NCBI RefSeq assembly: GCF_000244915.1
Contig: NZ_CM001442.1
Coordinates: forward strand, 1,116,001-1,180,000
Direction: 5' to 3'
Length of the DNA stretch: 64,000 nucleotides
Origin: Bradyrhizobium sp. WSM471
GTDB taxonomy: Bacteria; Pseudomonadota; Alphaproteobacteria; Rhizobiales; Xanthobacteraceae
The notes under the pieces were generated by a model, which worked only from the letters and a program-made list of their open reading frames with translations, had not been told where the DNA came from and did not search any database. Within the stretch, counting starts at the first letter, position 1, and each line of letters starts with the position of its first letter. This document shows positions 54,368-63,984 of the stretch, piece after piece. Made by a program: the position numbers and the translations under genes.

Positions 54368-55476
54368 CAACTGATCCCGTACAGCTTCTTCGCATTGCCC
54401 AGATAGAAGGCCTCGCGGTCATCGTCGCTGACGCCTGGGGGCAGCACGCGCGACGGCTCGTCGTAATCCCAATGCGGATAGTCGGTGGCGAACAGCAGCC
54501 GGTCCCAGCCGATCCACTTGATGACATCGAACAGATCCTCGCGCCGCTCCGGATCCTCCATCGGCTGCGTCGTCCACCACACCTGCTCGCGGATATATTC
54601 GGACGGCGGCCGTTTGACATGCGGCACCTCGCTGCGCAGCCGCTGCCAGACCTTGTCGAGCCGCCACGCCAGCGACGGTGCCCAGCCGAAGCCGGCCTCG
54701 ATCATCACCATCTTCAACTTCGGGAAGCGCTCGAACACGCCCTCCAGCACGAGGCTCGCGAGCGCCGATTGCTGGCACTGCGAATGGCCGACCATCTCCT
54801 CGATGTAATAGGAGGGCCAGCCCGACGGCGTGATCGGGTTGCCGCCGAAGCCGAAGGCGTGGACGCCGACGGGAAGGCCGGCCTCTTCCGCGGCCTGATA
54901 GATCGGCCAGTAGCGACGCTGGCCGAGCGGCTCGACATTGCGGCTGAGCAGCAGCACCTGCACGAAATTCTTGTCGCCGGCGCGCTCGCGGATTTCGGCT
55001 GCGGCCGACAGCCCGTCCTCATTGCCGACGACGATGGACGCCTTCAGCCGCTTGTCCTTGCTGGTCCATTTGTCGATCTGCCAATCGTTGATCGCCGAGC
55101 ACAAGGCGGCCGAAAGCTCGTGGTTGCGGATGCCTTGCCCGGTGTTGAGCGGATTGAGCACGCCGAGCTGCACGTTGTTGGGATCGAGCAGTTGCTTCTG
55201 CATGAAGGACAGCGAGGAGCCCTGCGGCCCGCCTTCCGGCGGATAGGCGTCGCGGCGCGAGGCGTTGGGCTGGGCCTTCGGATAGGGCGGACCTTCCATC
55301 ATGCCCTGATAGGCATGGACGCCGTAGACCTCGAGATGATGCTGCCAGCGTTTGGCCAGGTAGGGATAGAGCTCGGCGCGGGTCGCGCGTGCCGGATGGA
55401 TGTCGCAGTCCGCGATCGCGGTTTTGACGGCCAATGGGGAAGCGGCTTCGGAGCTTTCGCGGAACTGAATATTCAT
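54367..55476 (-). CDS. Amidohydrolase_2 family hydrolase/decarboxylase
   Basis: A 369-residue TIM-barrel protein with D-x-D-x-H at the start (ADCDIHPA, about residue 24), GVHAFGFGGN mid-protein, MVMIEAGFGWAPSLAWRLDK, and the C-terminal FATDYPHWDYD metal Asp. The His of DIHP stands alone where many members have HxH. It is a paralogue of the neighbouring gene at 55500 (DYPHW, E-G-V-F, W-x-x-R-L/H landmarks are shared). It is cotranscribed with the Rieske protein. Confidence 0.82.
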   Translation of the reverse strand: MNIQFRESSEAASPLAVKTAIADCDIHPARATRAELYPYLAKRWQHHLEVYGVHAYQGMMEGPPYPKAQPNASRRDAYPPEGGPQGSSLSFMQKQLLDPNNVQLGVLNPLNTGQGIRNHELSAALCSAINDWQIDKWTSKDKRLKASIVVGNEDGLSAAAEIRERAGDKNFVQVLLLSRNVEPLGQRRYWPIYQAAEEAGLPVGVHAFGFGGNPITPSGWPSYYIEEMVGHSQCQQSALASLVLEGVFERFPKLKMVMIEAGFGWAPSLAWRLDKVWQRLRSEVPHVKRPPSEYIREQVWWTTQPMEDPERREDLFDVIKWIGWDRLLFATDYPHWDYDEPSRVLPPGVSDDDREAFYLGNAKKLYGIS

Positions 55477-55499
55477 CGCCTTGCCTCCTTTGGCAGCGG

Positions 55500-56558
55500 C
55501 TAAGTCAGGCGGGGATAGGTCGCATGCGGATTATCGATCATGATCTTGCGCACGAGATCGGGGGTGAGACCTGCGGGCAGCGCCTCCTGGCCGTCGAACT
55601 GCCAGTGCGGATAGTCGGTGGAGAATAGGACCAATTCGTCCGACTGCATATGATCAAACAGGCGAATTAATGTCGCCTCGTCGGGCGGCGCATCGAACGG
55701 CTGTAACGAGAAGCGGATGTTGCTGCGCACAATCTCCAGCGGCGCGCGATCAACCCACGGCGTCTCCATCCGCACCCCACGCCAGAACTTGTGCAGGCGC
55801 CACAGAAAGGGGGAGATCCAGGACACTCCGGACTCCAGCATCACCATCTTCAGCAACGGATATTTGGCGAACACGCCCTCGACGATCAGGCTGGTGAGCT
55901 GGGTCTGGAACGCCTGGGCCTGACCGGCATAATCCTCGATGTGGTAGGAACCCCAGCCCACGGCGGTCGGCGGATTGTGATAGGCGGAACCCGCATGAAT
56001 GCCGATCGGCAGGTCCAGCCGTTCCGCCGCCTCGTAGATCGGCCAGAGCGCGCGCTTGCCGAGCGGCGTATCGCCCATCACCAGCATCAGCACCTGCACG
56101 AAGCGGCGGTCCGTCGCACAGCGCTCGATCTCGGCGACCGCCTTCTCGACGCTTTGGGTGGGGATCACGATCGAGCCGCGCAGCCGCTGATCGCGATCGA
56201 GCCATTCCTTCACGAGCCAGTCATTCAGTGCGCGGCAGAACGCGGCCTGCAGATCCTCGGAAAACACCATCTGCACGCCGTAGAGCGGATTGCAGATGGC
56301 ATGGGAGAGCTGAAAGGGATCGAGCACATGGCGCTGCATGTCCGCAAGGCTCTCGCCCGGCTTGCCGCTTTCGGGGCGCCAGTCGGGCCGCGCCGTGATC
56401 GGCGAGTTCTGCGGGTAGGATTGCGAGATGAGATCGACCATGCCGCGCGTCGTCACCTGATCGCGCCAATAGTCGTTCAGGTACGGCAGCAGGCTGGTCA
56501 GATGCGGCACGGCCGGATGCACATCGCAATCCACCCCGCCGGCGATCAGGGACGCCAT
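55500..56558 (-). CDS. Amidohydrolase_2 family hydrolase/decarboxylase, paralogue
   Basis: A 352-residue paralogue of the gene at 54367. It has GGVDCDVHPAVP at the N-terminus, IGIHAGSAYHNPPTAVGW in the middle, MVMLESGVSWISPFLWRLHK and FSTDYPHWQFDG at the C-terminus. The pair lies 23 bp apart and probably acts on related or sequential intermediates. ATG 56558 has AAAAGGGAGACGTC upstream. Confidence 0.82.
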   Translation of the reverse strand: MASLIAGGVDCDVHPAVPHLTSLLPYLNDYWRDQVTTRGMVDLISQSYPQNSPITARPDWRPESGKPGESLADMQRHVLDPFQLSHAICNPLYGVQMVFSEDLQAAFCRALNDWLVKEWLDRDQRLRGSIVIPTQSVEKAVAEIERCATDRRFVQVLMLVMGDTPLGKRALWPIYEAAERLDLPIGIHAGSAYHNPPTAVGWGSYHIEDYAGQAQAFQTQLTSLIVEGVFAKYPLLKMVMLESGVSWISPFLWRLHKFWRGVRMETPWVDRAPLEIVRSNIRFSLQPFDAPPDEATLIRLFDHMQSDELVLFSTDYPHWQFDGQEALPAGLTPDLVRKIMIDNPHATYPRLT

Positions 56559-56721
56559 GACGTCTCCCTTTTACGTTTCCTCTTGCGGTTTGCGCAGCGC
56601 TTGCCCGCGCCGTCTTGCGCCTGCCATTGAAGCAGGCCTGCCCGTCGTCCGCAACTCGGCCAACGGCGCTGCCATATGCTAGGAAGGCACAGCTCGGTTG
56701 CGAGGATCAGAGGTACAGGAC

Positions 56722-57204
56722 ATGAAAGAGCTCGTCGGCATTGCGGAACAGGTCGCAGCGAAACTGATCGCGCGCAAACAGACCATTGCCGTGGCGGAAT
56801 CCTCGACCGGCGGCCTGATCTCGGCCAGCCTTCTCGCGGTGCCCGGCGCGTCGGCCTATTTCCTCGGCGGCGCCGTGGTCTACACCCGCGATGCCAGGCG
56901 CGTGCTGATGGATATTTCGGACGAAGGAATGAAGGGCTTTCGTTCTTCGTCGGAGCCCTACGCTCAATTGCTGGCCGAGCGGATGCGCAGCCGCTTCAAT
57001 TGCGATTGGGGTCTGTCCGAGACCGGCGCCGCCGGTCCCACTGGTAATCGCTATGGCGATGCGGCGGGCCACAGCTGCATGGCGGTCGCCGGGCCCGCAG
57101 TCGAGGTCATGACGCTGGAGACGGGCGGCAATGACCGCTTGGCCAATATGCAGATGTTTGCAACGACAGCGCTGAAATTGCTGCTGAAGAATCTGGAGCG
57201 GTGA
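56722..57204 (+). CDS. pncC: CinA C-terminal domain protein, NMN amidohydrolase (PncC)
   Basis: A 160-residue stand-alone CinA_C domain: VAESSTGGLISASLLAVPGAS (about 24-45), FLGGAVVYT, LSETGAAGPTGNRYGDAAGH. The domain deamidates nicotinamide mononucleotide in NAD recycling. ATG 56722 matches the domain start; an upstream Met at 56698 is possible. Confidence 0.82.
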   Translation: MKELVGIAEQVAAKLIARKQTIAVAESSTGGLISASLLAVPGASAYFLGGAVVYTRDARRVLMDISDEGMKGFRSSSEPYAQLLAERMRSRFNCDWGLSETGAAGPTGNRYGDAAGHSCMAVAGPAVEVMTLETGGNDRLANMQMFATTALKLLLKNLER

Positions 57205-57251
57205 CCTCGCGGCGTGCGAAGCATCGCGCCAGATCCAGTAGTTGTTTTGCC

Positions 57252-57339
57252 CGTCATTGCGAGCGAAGCGAAGCAATCCAGATTGTTGCCGCGGGCGGAT
57301 TTCTGGATTGCTTCGTCGCAAGTGCTCCTCGCAATGACG
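57252..57339. repeat. Dispersed inverted repeat, family B copy 3
   Basis: CGTCATTGCGAGCGAAGCGAAGCAATCCAG at the left and GGATTGCTTCGTCGCAAGTGCTCCTCGCAATGACG at the right. It lies between pncC and the convergent amidase gene. Confidence 0.88.
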
Positions 57340-57346
57340 CGAAGGA

Positions 57347-58819
57347 CTAGTCATTGAATAGGGGCGGCGGCACGAACCCGCCGAACTCGCGTTCGATCAG
57401 CTCGGCGAGCTTCAGCGGTGTGCGGTCCTCGAGGAAGGGCCCGATGATTTGCACGCCGACCGGCAGGCCGTCCTTCGACAGGCCGAGCGGAACGGCCGTT
57501 GCCGGCAGGCCGGGAAGCGTCGCAAGGCCGGGCCAGGCGAGCTGATCCGAATATGGATAGTCCTTGCCGTCGATGCTGATGAGTCGCAGGTCCTGCTGCG
57601 GCGAATGGTCATGCGGAAAGGCCGGCGTCGGCAGGATCGGGCAGATGACCGCGTCGAAGCTTTTGAACAGCGCGCGCCATTGCGCGCGCAGGCCAGCTCG
57701 GGCGCCAGCGTCGAGTACCCAGGCGCGGTGGCTCGCGGTGATGCCGCGCAGCCGCTCCGCACTGAGGCTGCGATCCTCGGGCGCAAGCTGACTCGCCCGG
57801 GTCTGTGAATCCGCAAACTCCGCCGGCGGGAAGAATGCGCCGAGAAAGCTCAGCAGCATGCGCATGTAGAGCCGCGACGTCTCCGCGAAGTCCACGAACT
57901 GGACGCTCTCGCGGGCGATCGTCACGCTGGCCTTCGACAGATCGGTGGCGAGCCTATCGATCGCGCCACGGACGTCCCGGTCGGTTGGCAGCAGCGGGTG
58001 GCTGTCGATCATCAGGACACGAAAGTCCCGCAATGATTGATGCCGCGCAACGGGCAAGTCGAGCTTGTAGGCGACACCGGCGTCCAGCGGGTCCGGTCCG
58101 GCCATGACGTCGAGCAGCAAGGACAGATCTGCTGCCGTGCGTGCCATCGGACCGATGACGGCGAGGTCGCCCTCGCGCGGAATTGCTGGAAACGGCGGCG
58201 GGGTCTCGCCGCGCGCGGGGCAGAGATTGATGGTCGGCTTGTGGGCGAAGATGCCGCAATGAAAAGCGGGCACACGCAGGGAGCCTCCGATGTCGGAGCC
58301 GGTCGCGAGCGCGCAATAGCCCGCGGCGAGGGCTGCCGACGATCCTCCGGAGGATCCACCCGGTGTGCGGCCGAGATCATAGGGGTTGTTCGTGGTGCCA
58401 TAGATGTCGTTGTAGCTCTGCCAGTCGCCCAGTCCCACCGGCACGTTAGTCTTGCCGAGGATGACCCCGCCGGCCTGCCTGATACGCGCGACCGCCAGGG
58501 CGTCCTCAGCGGGCTTGAAATCCTTCTGCGGCACGAATCCCCAGGTCGTCGGCAGGCCGCCGATGTTGAAGGATTCCTTGATCGTCATCGGCAGGCCGAG
58601 CAGCGGCTTGCGCTCGCCGCGCGCCAATGCGGCGTCCGCCTCACGCGCGGCGCCCAGCGCACGGTCGAAATCCCGAATGCAGATCGCGTTGACCTTGCCG
58701 TCGTGCCGTTCGATGCGGTCGATCGCATCCTGGGTGAGCTCGACCGACGAGACCTTCTTCGCGGTCAACGCGGCCGACAGCTCGACCGCGCTCTTGAAGC
58801 TCCATTCGGATTTGGCCAT
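57347..58819 (-). CDS. Amidase-signature family protein
   Basis: A 490-residue amidase. The triad region shows Lys in LPMTIKESFNIGG (about residue 83), the GGSSGGSSAAL core (about 155-165) and GSDIGGSLRVPA (about 177-188). It ends in GLPATAVPLGLSKDGLPVGVQIIGPFLED. ATG 58819 has AGGAG upstream; the frame to 59044 includes an intergenic repeat and is rejected. It stands alone and hydrolyses an unknown amide. Confidence 0.87.
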   Translation of the reverse strand: MAKSEWSFKSAVELSAALTAKKVSSVELTQDAIDRIERHDGKVNAICIRDFDRALGAAREADAALARGERKPLLGLPMTIKESFNIGGLPTTWGFVPQKDFKPAEDALAVARIRQAGGVILGKTNVPVGLGDWQSYNDIYGTTNNPYDLGRTPGGSSGGSSAALAAGYCALATGSDIGGSLRVPAFHCGIFAHKPTINLCPARGETPPPFPAIPREGDLAVIGPMARTAADLSLLLDVMAGPDPLDAGVAYKLDLPVARHQSLRDFRVLMIDSHPLLPTDRDVRGAIDRLATDLSKASVTIARESVQFVDFAETSRLYMRMLLSFLGAFFPPAEFADSQTRASQLAPEDRSLSAERLRGITASHRAWVLDAGARAGLRAQWRALFKSFDAVICPILPTPAFPHDHSPQQDLRLISIDGKDYPYSDQLAWPGLATLPGLPATAVPLGLSKDGLPVGVQIIGPFLEDRTPLKLAELIEREFGGFVPPPLFND

Positions 58820-58942
58820 GGCGCATCTCCTGTTCTTATTGTCGAACGATGATGCGCAGTTTGGCCCAGCACCGCAACCGCCGCTTGATCGCGATTGACA
58901 TGTGAGCAAAGCGGAACGCGGCGAGCCAAGCAACCACTCGCA

Positions 58943-59042
58943 GTCATCGCCCGGCTTGACCGGGCGATCCAGTATTCCAGCGAGGCCGATCGGACACGGA
59001 GAGGCCGCGGCGTACTGGATGCCCCGCCTCGCGGGGCATGAC
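58943..59042. repeat. Dispersed intergenic repeat, family D
   Basis: GTCATCGCCCGGCTTGACCGGGCGATCCAGTA at the left and GTACTGGATGCCCCGCCTCGCGGGGCATGAC at the right, with two hairpins (GCCCGGCTTGACCGGGC, TGCCCCGCCTCGCGGGGCA). Only one copy in the window; the type is common in this group of bacteria by my recollection. Confidence 0.7.
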
Positions 59043-59056
59043 ACCGAGAGGGAAGC

Positions 59057-60028
<972 letters not shown>

Positions 60029-60045
60029 GGCGGCCCTGTCTGATT

Positions 60046-60066
60046 AGTTTAGAATAATTCTAAACT
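60046..60066 (-). promoter_or_regulatory. Irr-binding ICE-like palindrome of mbfA
   Basis: A perfect 10-bp inverted repeat with one central base: AGTTTAGAAT-A-ATTCTAAACT. The core TTTAGAA/TTCTAAA is the iron control element bound by Irr in Bradyrhizobium. It lies 18-38 bases upstream of the mbfA ATG, in the 62-bp gap after the epoxide hydrolase gene, so it could overlap the promoter and block it. Confidence 0.82.
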
Positions 60067-60090
60067 ATATAGGGCGCCGAAGTTCCCGGG

Positions 60091-61242
60091 TCAAATCACG
60101 CCGCGGCTCTTCGCCAGGAAATCGAGCAGCAGGCGGCTCACCTCGGCCGGCTGCTCCTGCTGCACCCAGTGACCGGCGCCGTCGACAAGGTGGCAGCCGA
60201 GCAGCTTCGTACAGGTTCGCGCCTGCATCGCCTCGAACACGCCGGGACGCTGATAGGTGCCCCAATCCTGCTTGCCCGAGATGAAGCAGGAGGGGACGTC
60301 GATATTGCGGCCGGCCAACAATTCGAGCTGGCTGTTGAATGCACCCGATGTGCCGCAGCGATACCATTGCAGGCCGCCCTGGAATCCGGTGCGACCATAT
60401 TCGGCGCTGTAGTAGGCGAGCTCGCGATCGGGGAGCCATTGATTGGCCGCGATCGCGGCCGGCGAGGGCATCTCTTTCGCGACCGTCTCGGCCATGGTCT
60501 CGTTCAGGTCCATCACATAATAGGTCGGCAGCTTCGCCAACTCGTTCGCCGACCACGATTTCAGCGGATATGGCTTGTTGTCGGTCCAGTCCGCGCTCTT
60601 GTGATGATAATAGGCGCGCAGGAAATCATGCACGCCCTGCGGCGCGCGGTGCATATCGGCATTGGCCGGGCGTGTCGCATAGTACCATTGATAATGCTTG
60701 CGTGGGCGCGGCAAGGCCGCGAGCTCGCGATGCACGGGGTCTTCGGCCGGTGGCTTTGCCGGCGCGTCGACCGTGTTGAACGGCAGCGGCGGCGCTCCGC
60801 CGAACGGCGCGCTCATCATCGCGACCGAACGAAACACGTCAGGCCGCATCAGCGCGCACCAGGCGGCGACCGGACTGCCGAAATCATGTCCGACCACATC
60901 GACCTGCCTGTAGCCGAACGCCGACACCAGCCCGAGCGCATCCCGCACCAGGTTGAAGAGCGAAAACGGCGCGAGGTCGCCGTCGTACTCCGCGCTCCAT
61001 CCCGTCGTCCGGCCATAGCCGCGCTGGTCCGGCGCGATCACGTGATAGCCGGCCGAGCTGAGCGCCGGCATCACCTTGCGCCAGGAGAAGGCGAGCTCCG
61101 GAAAGCCGTGCAGCAGCAGGATGCAGGGCCGCCCCTTGGTCTCAAAGCCGGCCTCCAGCACGTGCATGCGCAGGCCGTTGATGTCGTCGACATAGCGTGA
61201 GCGAATGCCGGCGGGGAGCGGGATCTCGGGGAGCGCTGTCAT
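60091..61242 (-). CDS. Alpha/beta hydrolase, epoxide hydrolase type
   Basis: A 383-residue enzyme with HGFPELAFSWRKVMPAL (oxyanion HGFP), nucleophile Asp in VVGHDFGSPVAAW, cap-domain Tyr residues (YYATRP, YYSAEYGRTGF), the acid in SGKQDWG and the catalytic His in GAGHWVQQEQP. That layout is typical of soluble epoxide hydrolases. ATG 61242 has GGAGAG upstream; the longer frame to 61776 is a shadow of the next gene. Confidence 0.85.
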   Translation of the reverse strand: MTALPEIPLPAGIRSRYVDDINGLRMHVLEAGFETKGRPCILLLHGFPELAFSWRKVMPALSSAGYHVIAPDQRGYGRTTGWSAEYDGDLAPFSLFNLVRDALGLVSAFGYRQVDVVGHDFGSPVAAWCALMRPDVFRSVAMMSAPFGGAPPLPFNTVDAPAKPPAEDPVHRELAALPRPRKHYQWYYATRPANADMHRAPQGVHDFLRAYYHHKSADWTDNKPYPLKSWSANELAKLPTYYVMDLNETMAETVAKEMPSPAAIAANQWLPDRELAYYSAEYGRTGFQGGLQWYRCGTSGAFNSQLELLAGRNIDVPSCFISGKQDWGTYQRPGVFEAMQARTCTKLLGCHLVDGAGHWVQQEQPAEVSRLLLDFLAKSRGVI

Positions 61243-61267
61243 CGTGTCTCTCCACTCGGTGGAATCG

Positions 61268-62137
61268 CTACGCCGCCGCGCAGACGAAGCCGCTGCCCTT
61301 GCGCCGGATTTTCCCAACCGACGGCGACGGGAAATGCGCGGTGCAGCACAGCGTGTCGGTGTCGCAATAGCGTTCCAGGAAGCTGCGGCGCGTCGTTGCC
61401 GCCTTGGCCTGATCGAGGTCGAACTTGACCGACAGCTCCGGATAGAGCGTCTGGATCGGCGAGTGCATGAGGTCGCCGGAGAACACGGCGTCGTCCTTGC
61501 CGTGGCCCATCGTGATGGCGATATGGCCCGGCGTGTGGCCCGGCGTCGGCAGGATGCGAACGTGATCGCCGATTTGGTGATCGTTGCCGACGAGTTCGTG
61601 GCGTTTGGCCTCGACCACCGGCAGCACGCTGTCGGCGAAGGGCGGCACCTCCGCCTTCGCGTTCTGCTCGGTCCAGTGGTCGAATTCCTGCTTGGCGAAG
61701 ACGTAGCGCGCTTTCGGGAAGGTCGGCACCCAGCGGCCGTTCTCCAGCCGCGTGTTCCAGCCGACGTGATCGACATGCAGATGCGTGCACATCACGAAAT
61801 CGATGTCGTTGACTGAGAAACCTGCGGCGGCGAGCCCGCTCAGATAGGTGTCGTCGGTCTTCATGTTCCATTTCGGACGCTGCGGCCGCGGCTTGTCGTT
61901 GCCGATGCAGCTGTCGACCAGAATGGTGTGATGCGGCGTCTTGATCACATAGGACTGGAAGCACAGCATCAATGTATCGCTGTCATCCAGGGCTTTCGCC
62001 TCCCTCATCCACGCCCGGTTCTCGGCCAGCAGCTCCGGTGTCAGTCCCGGCAGCATCTCCAGCGCCGGCACGAACGACGTTTCCTGCTCGATGATGCGAT
62101 CGATGGTGAGATCGCCGACCGCGTATTTGAGGCTCAT
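61268..62137 (-). CDS. MBL-fold metallohydrolase
   Basis: A 289-residue cytosolic hydrolase with the complete zinc motif CTHLHVDHVGWNT (HxHxDH), PTPGHTPGH for the next His, GDLMHSP with the bridging Asp and TAHFPSP with the last His. It resembles the lactonase/AttM-like or glyoxalase II-like groups. ATG 62137 has AAGGAAG upstream. It starts 16 bp after the beta-lactamase-like gene ends, so the two are likely cotranscribed with the hydrolase downstream. Confidence 0.87.
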   Translation of the reverse strand: MSLKYAVGDLTIDRIIEQETSFVPALEMLPGLTPELLAENRAWMREAKALDDSDTLMLCFQSYVIKTPHHTILVDSCIGNDKPRPQRPKWNMKTDDTYLSGLAAAGFSVNDIDFVMCTHLHVDHVGWNTRLENGRWVPTFPKARYVFAKQEFDHWTEQNAKAEVPPFADSVLPVVEAKRHELVGNDHQIGDHVRILPTPGHTPGHIAITMGHGKDDAVFSGDLMHSPIQTLYPELSVKFDLDQAKAATTRRSFLERYCDTDTLCCTAHFPSPSVGKIRRKGSGFVCAAA

Positions 62138-62153
62138 GCTCGCTTCCTTGCAC

Positions 62154-63350
62154 TCAGCGTGCGTCACGCACGGACGGAATGACGATGTTGGAGAGGACGT
62201 CGATCGCGGCGAGCCCTTCCTTCGGCTGGCCGTATTGGGCAGCAGTGGTCATCATGACGAGATCAAGCTCGGGCACGATGAAAATGCGTTGTCCGCCCCA
62301 GCCAAAGGCGCCAACCCAATTGATTTCCCTCCCGCCGGCCAGCGAGCGGCCCATCCACCACTGATAGCCATAGAACAGTGTGCTGCCGAAATTGCCGATC
62401 GCCTGGAATCGTGGCGTCGTCGATTGCACGATCCACTCGGCCGAGACGATCTGCTGGCCATTCCACTGCCCGCCATTAAGCACGATCTGGCCGAGCTTGG
62501 CGGCATCTCGCGGACGCAAGCGCAGGCCGGCGGCCGCCGCGATCTTGCCGTTCTTCGAGTAGGCCTTCCACTCGAAATCGGTGATCCCGAGCGGCTGGAA
62601 CAGCACCTCACGCGCAAACGTCTCCAGCGGCTTGCCGGAGACGCGTTCGAGGATGTTGCCGAGCAGTTCAGTCCCGCCGCCATTATAGGTCCAGAGCATG
62701 TCCGGCGGTGCGGTGATCGGCCTTGCGAACACATAGCCGATCGGATCGACTTCAAAGCCGAGATGCGGCTCGTCATTGTTCGGATCGGTCCATGCCCGCG
62801 CCTCGTCCCATTTCATTCCCGAGGACATCGTCAGCAGATGGCGCAGCGTGATGGCCTCCCAGCCCGCCTGCTTCACCGCCTGATGGTCGGGGAAGAACTT
62901 GAGCACAGGCTCGTCGACGCCTTCGATCAGCTTGCGATCGATCGCGATGCCGACGAGCAGCGAAACGACGCTCTTCGACGCCGAACGCATGTCGTGCTTC
63001 GTCGTCGCGGTGAACTCGTGCTGGCCTTCCGGTTGTCCCCAGGGTTGGTCGTAGCCGGCGAAGTATTGCTCGAAGACGAGCTTGCCGTGGCGCGCGACGA
63101 CAACCGAATGGACCGAAGTCGCGCGTTGTTCGAGTCGAGCGGCGATCCCGCAGAGTTGTGCGCCGTCCATGCCGACGCTGTCGGGCGGCGCAGTCGTCCA
63201 GCCGTCGTCGGTTGACGATGGCGGTTCGCAGGCGAAGTTTCGCTGTCCAGGCACCGTGCCGTCGGCTCGCACGGGAGTGGCTGAGACGGTCAACGCGAGC
63301 ACGAGGCTCGCGCCGAGAATACCGAGGCCGGGGAAGCGATCGCGCATCAT
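62154..63350 (-). CDS. Exported class C beta-lactamase-like serine hydrolase
   Basis: A 398-residue protein with a signal peptide (LGILGASLVLALTVSATPVRA). The Ser-x-x-Lys motif is Ser123-Ala-Ser-Lys126 (MRSASKSVV), the YxN motif is TYNGGGTELL and a WGGQRIF segment stands where a KTG motif is expected. The family (COG1680) includes esterases and peptidases as well as beta-lactamases, so resistance should not be assumed. It precedes the MBL hydrolase. Confidence 0.82.
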   Translation of the reverse strand: MMRDRFPGLGILGASLVLALTVSATPVRADGTVPGQRNFACEPPSSTDDGWTTAPPDSVGMDGAQLCGIAARLEQRATSVHSVVVARHGKLVFEQYFAGYDQPWGQPEGQHEFTATTKHDMRSASKSVVSLLVGIAIDRKLIEGVDEPVLKFFPDHQAVKQAGWEAITLRHLLTMSSGMKWDEARAWTDPNNDEPHLGFEVDPIGYVFARPITAPPDMLWTYNGGGTELLGNILERVSGKPLETFAREVLFQPLGITDFEWKAYSKNGKIAAAAGLRLRPRDAAKLGQIVLNGGQWNGQQIVSAEWIVQSTTPRFQAIGNFGSTLFYGYQWWMGRSLAGGREINWVGAFGWGGQRIFIVPELDLVMMTTAAQYGQPKEGLAAIDVLSNIVIPSVRDAR

Positions 63351-63372
63351 CCTTCTCCCCGCCGTCGCGATA

Positions 63373-63984
63373 CTACGCCGCGGGCGGCACCGAGATCTTC
63401 ACCGAGGGCCGCTCCAGCATTTTCTGGTGGAAGGCGTCGAGCTTCGGATAGGCCTTGCGCCAGCCGCAATCGGCGAAGCGGAAGTCGGCATAGCCGAGCA
63501 CGCAGACCAGGCCGATCTGCGAGATGTCGAACGGGCCGCTCAGCACTTCAGGCATGTTCTCGAAGCGGGCCATGCCGGTCCAGGCCCGGTTCCAGTGGTC
63601 GTCGGACCACGCCTGCCATTGCAGGCCCTGCGGCCGCACCATCTTCTCGTAGCGGCACAGCAGCATGGAATCGAGCATGCCGTTGATCAGGGCATGATTG
63701 GTCTTGGCCTTCCAGCGCCGCGGACCGTAATCGGGGATCAGGCTGCCGCCAGCCATCTCGTTGAGGTATTCGACGATGACGTAGGAGTCCAGGATGACAT
63801 CGCCGTCATTGGTGATCAGCACCGGCAGCTTCTTCAGCGGCGTGATCTTCGAATAGTCCTCGTTGGCCGTGCCCGGCGCGACTGCTGCCGGCGTGAACTC
63901 GATCTTGTCGATCAACCCAAGCTCGATCGCGGCAATGCGCACCTTGCGGGCAAAGGGCGAGGCGGGGGAGAAGGTGAGCTTCAT
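63373..63984 (-). CDS. Glutathione S-transferase family protein
   Basis: A 203-residue GST. The thioredoxin-like N-terminal domain starts KLTFSPASPFARKVRIAAIELGL, with PLKKLPVLITNDGDVILDSYVIVEYL providing the cis-Pro and glutathione-binding segment; the C-terminal domain is helical. Ser in SPASPF is the likely glutathione-activating residue. ATG 63984 has AAAGG upstream. It lies at the window edge, 22 bp downstream of no visible partner. Confidence 0.85.
   Translation of the reverse strand: MKLTFSPASPFARKVRIAAIELGLIDKIEFTPAAVAPGTANEDYSKITPLKKLPVLITNDGDVILDSYVIVEYLNEMAGGSLIPDYGPRRWKAKTNHALINGMLDSMLLCRYEKMVRPQGLQWQAWSDDHWNRAWTGMARFENMPEVLSGPFDISQIGLVCVLGYADFRFADCGWRKAYPKLDAFHQKMLERPSVKISVPPAA

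Noticed and set aside
62154..63350. Beta-lactamase-like gene as antibiotic resistance
   Set aside because: The family is mostly esterases/peptidases, the protein keeps SxxK and YxN but has no clear KTG, and there is no AmpR-like regulator or resistance context.
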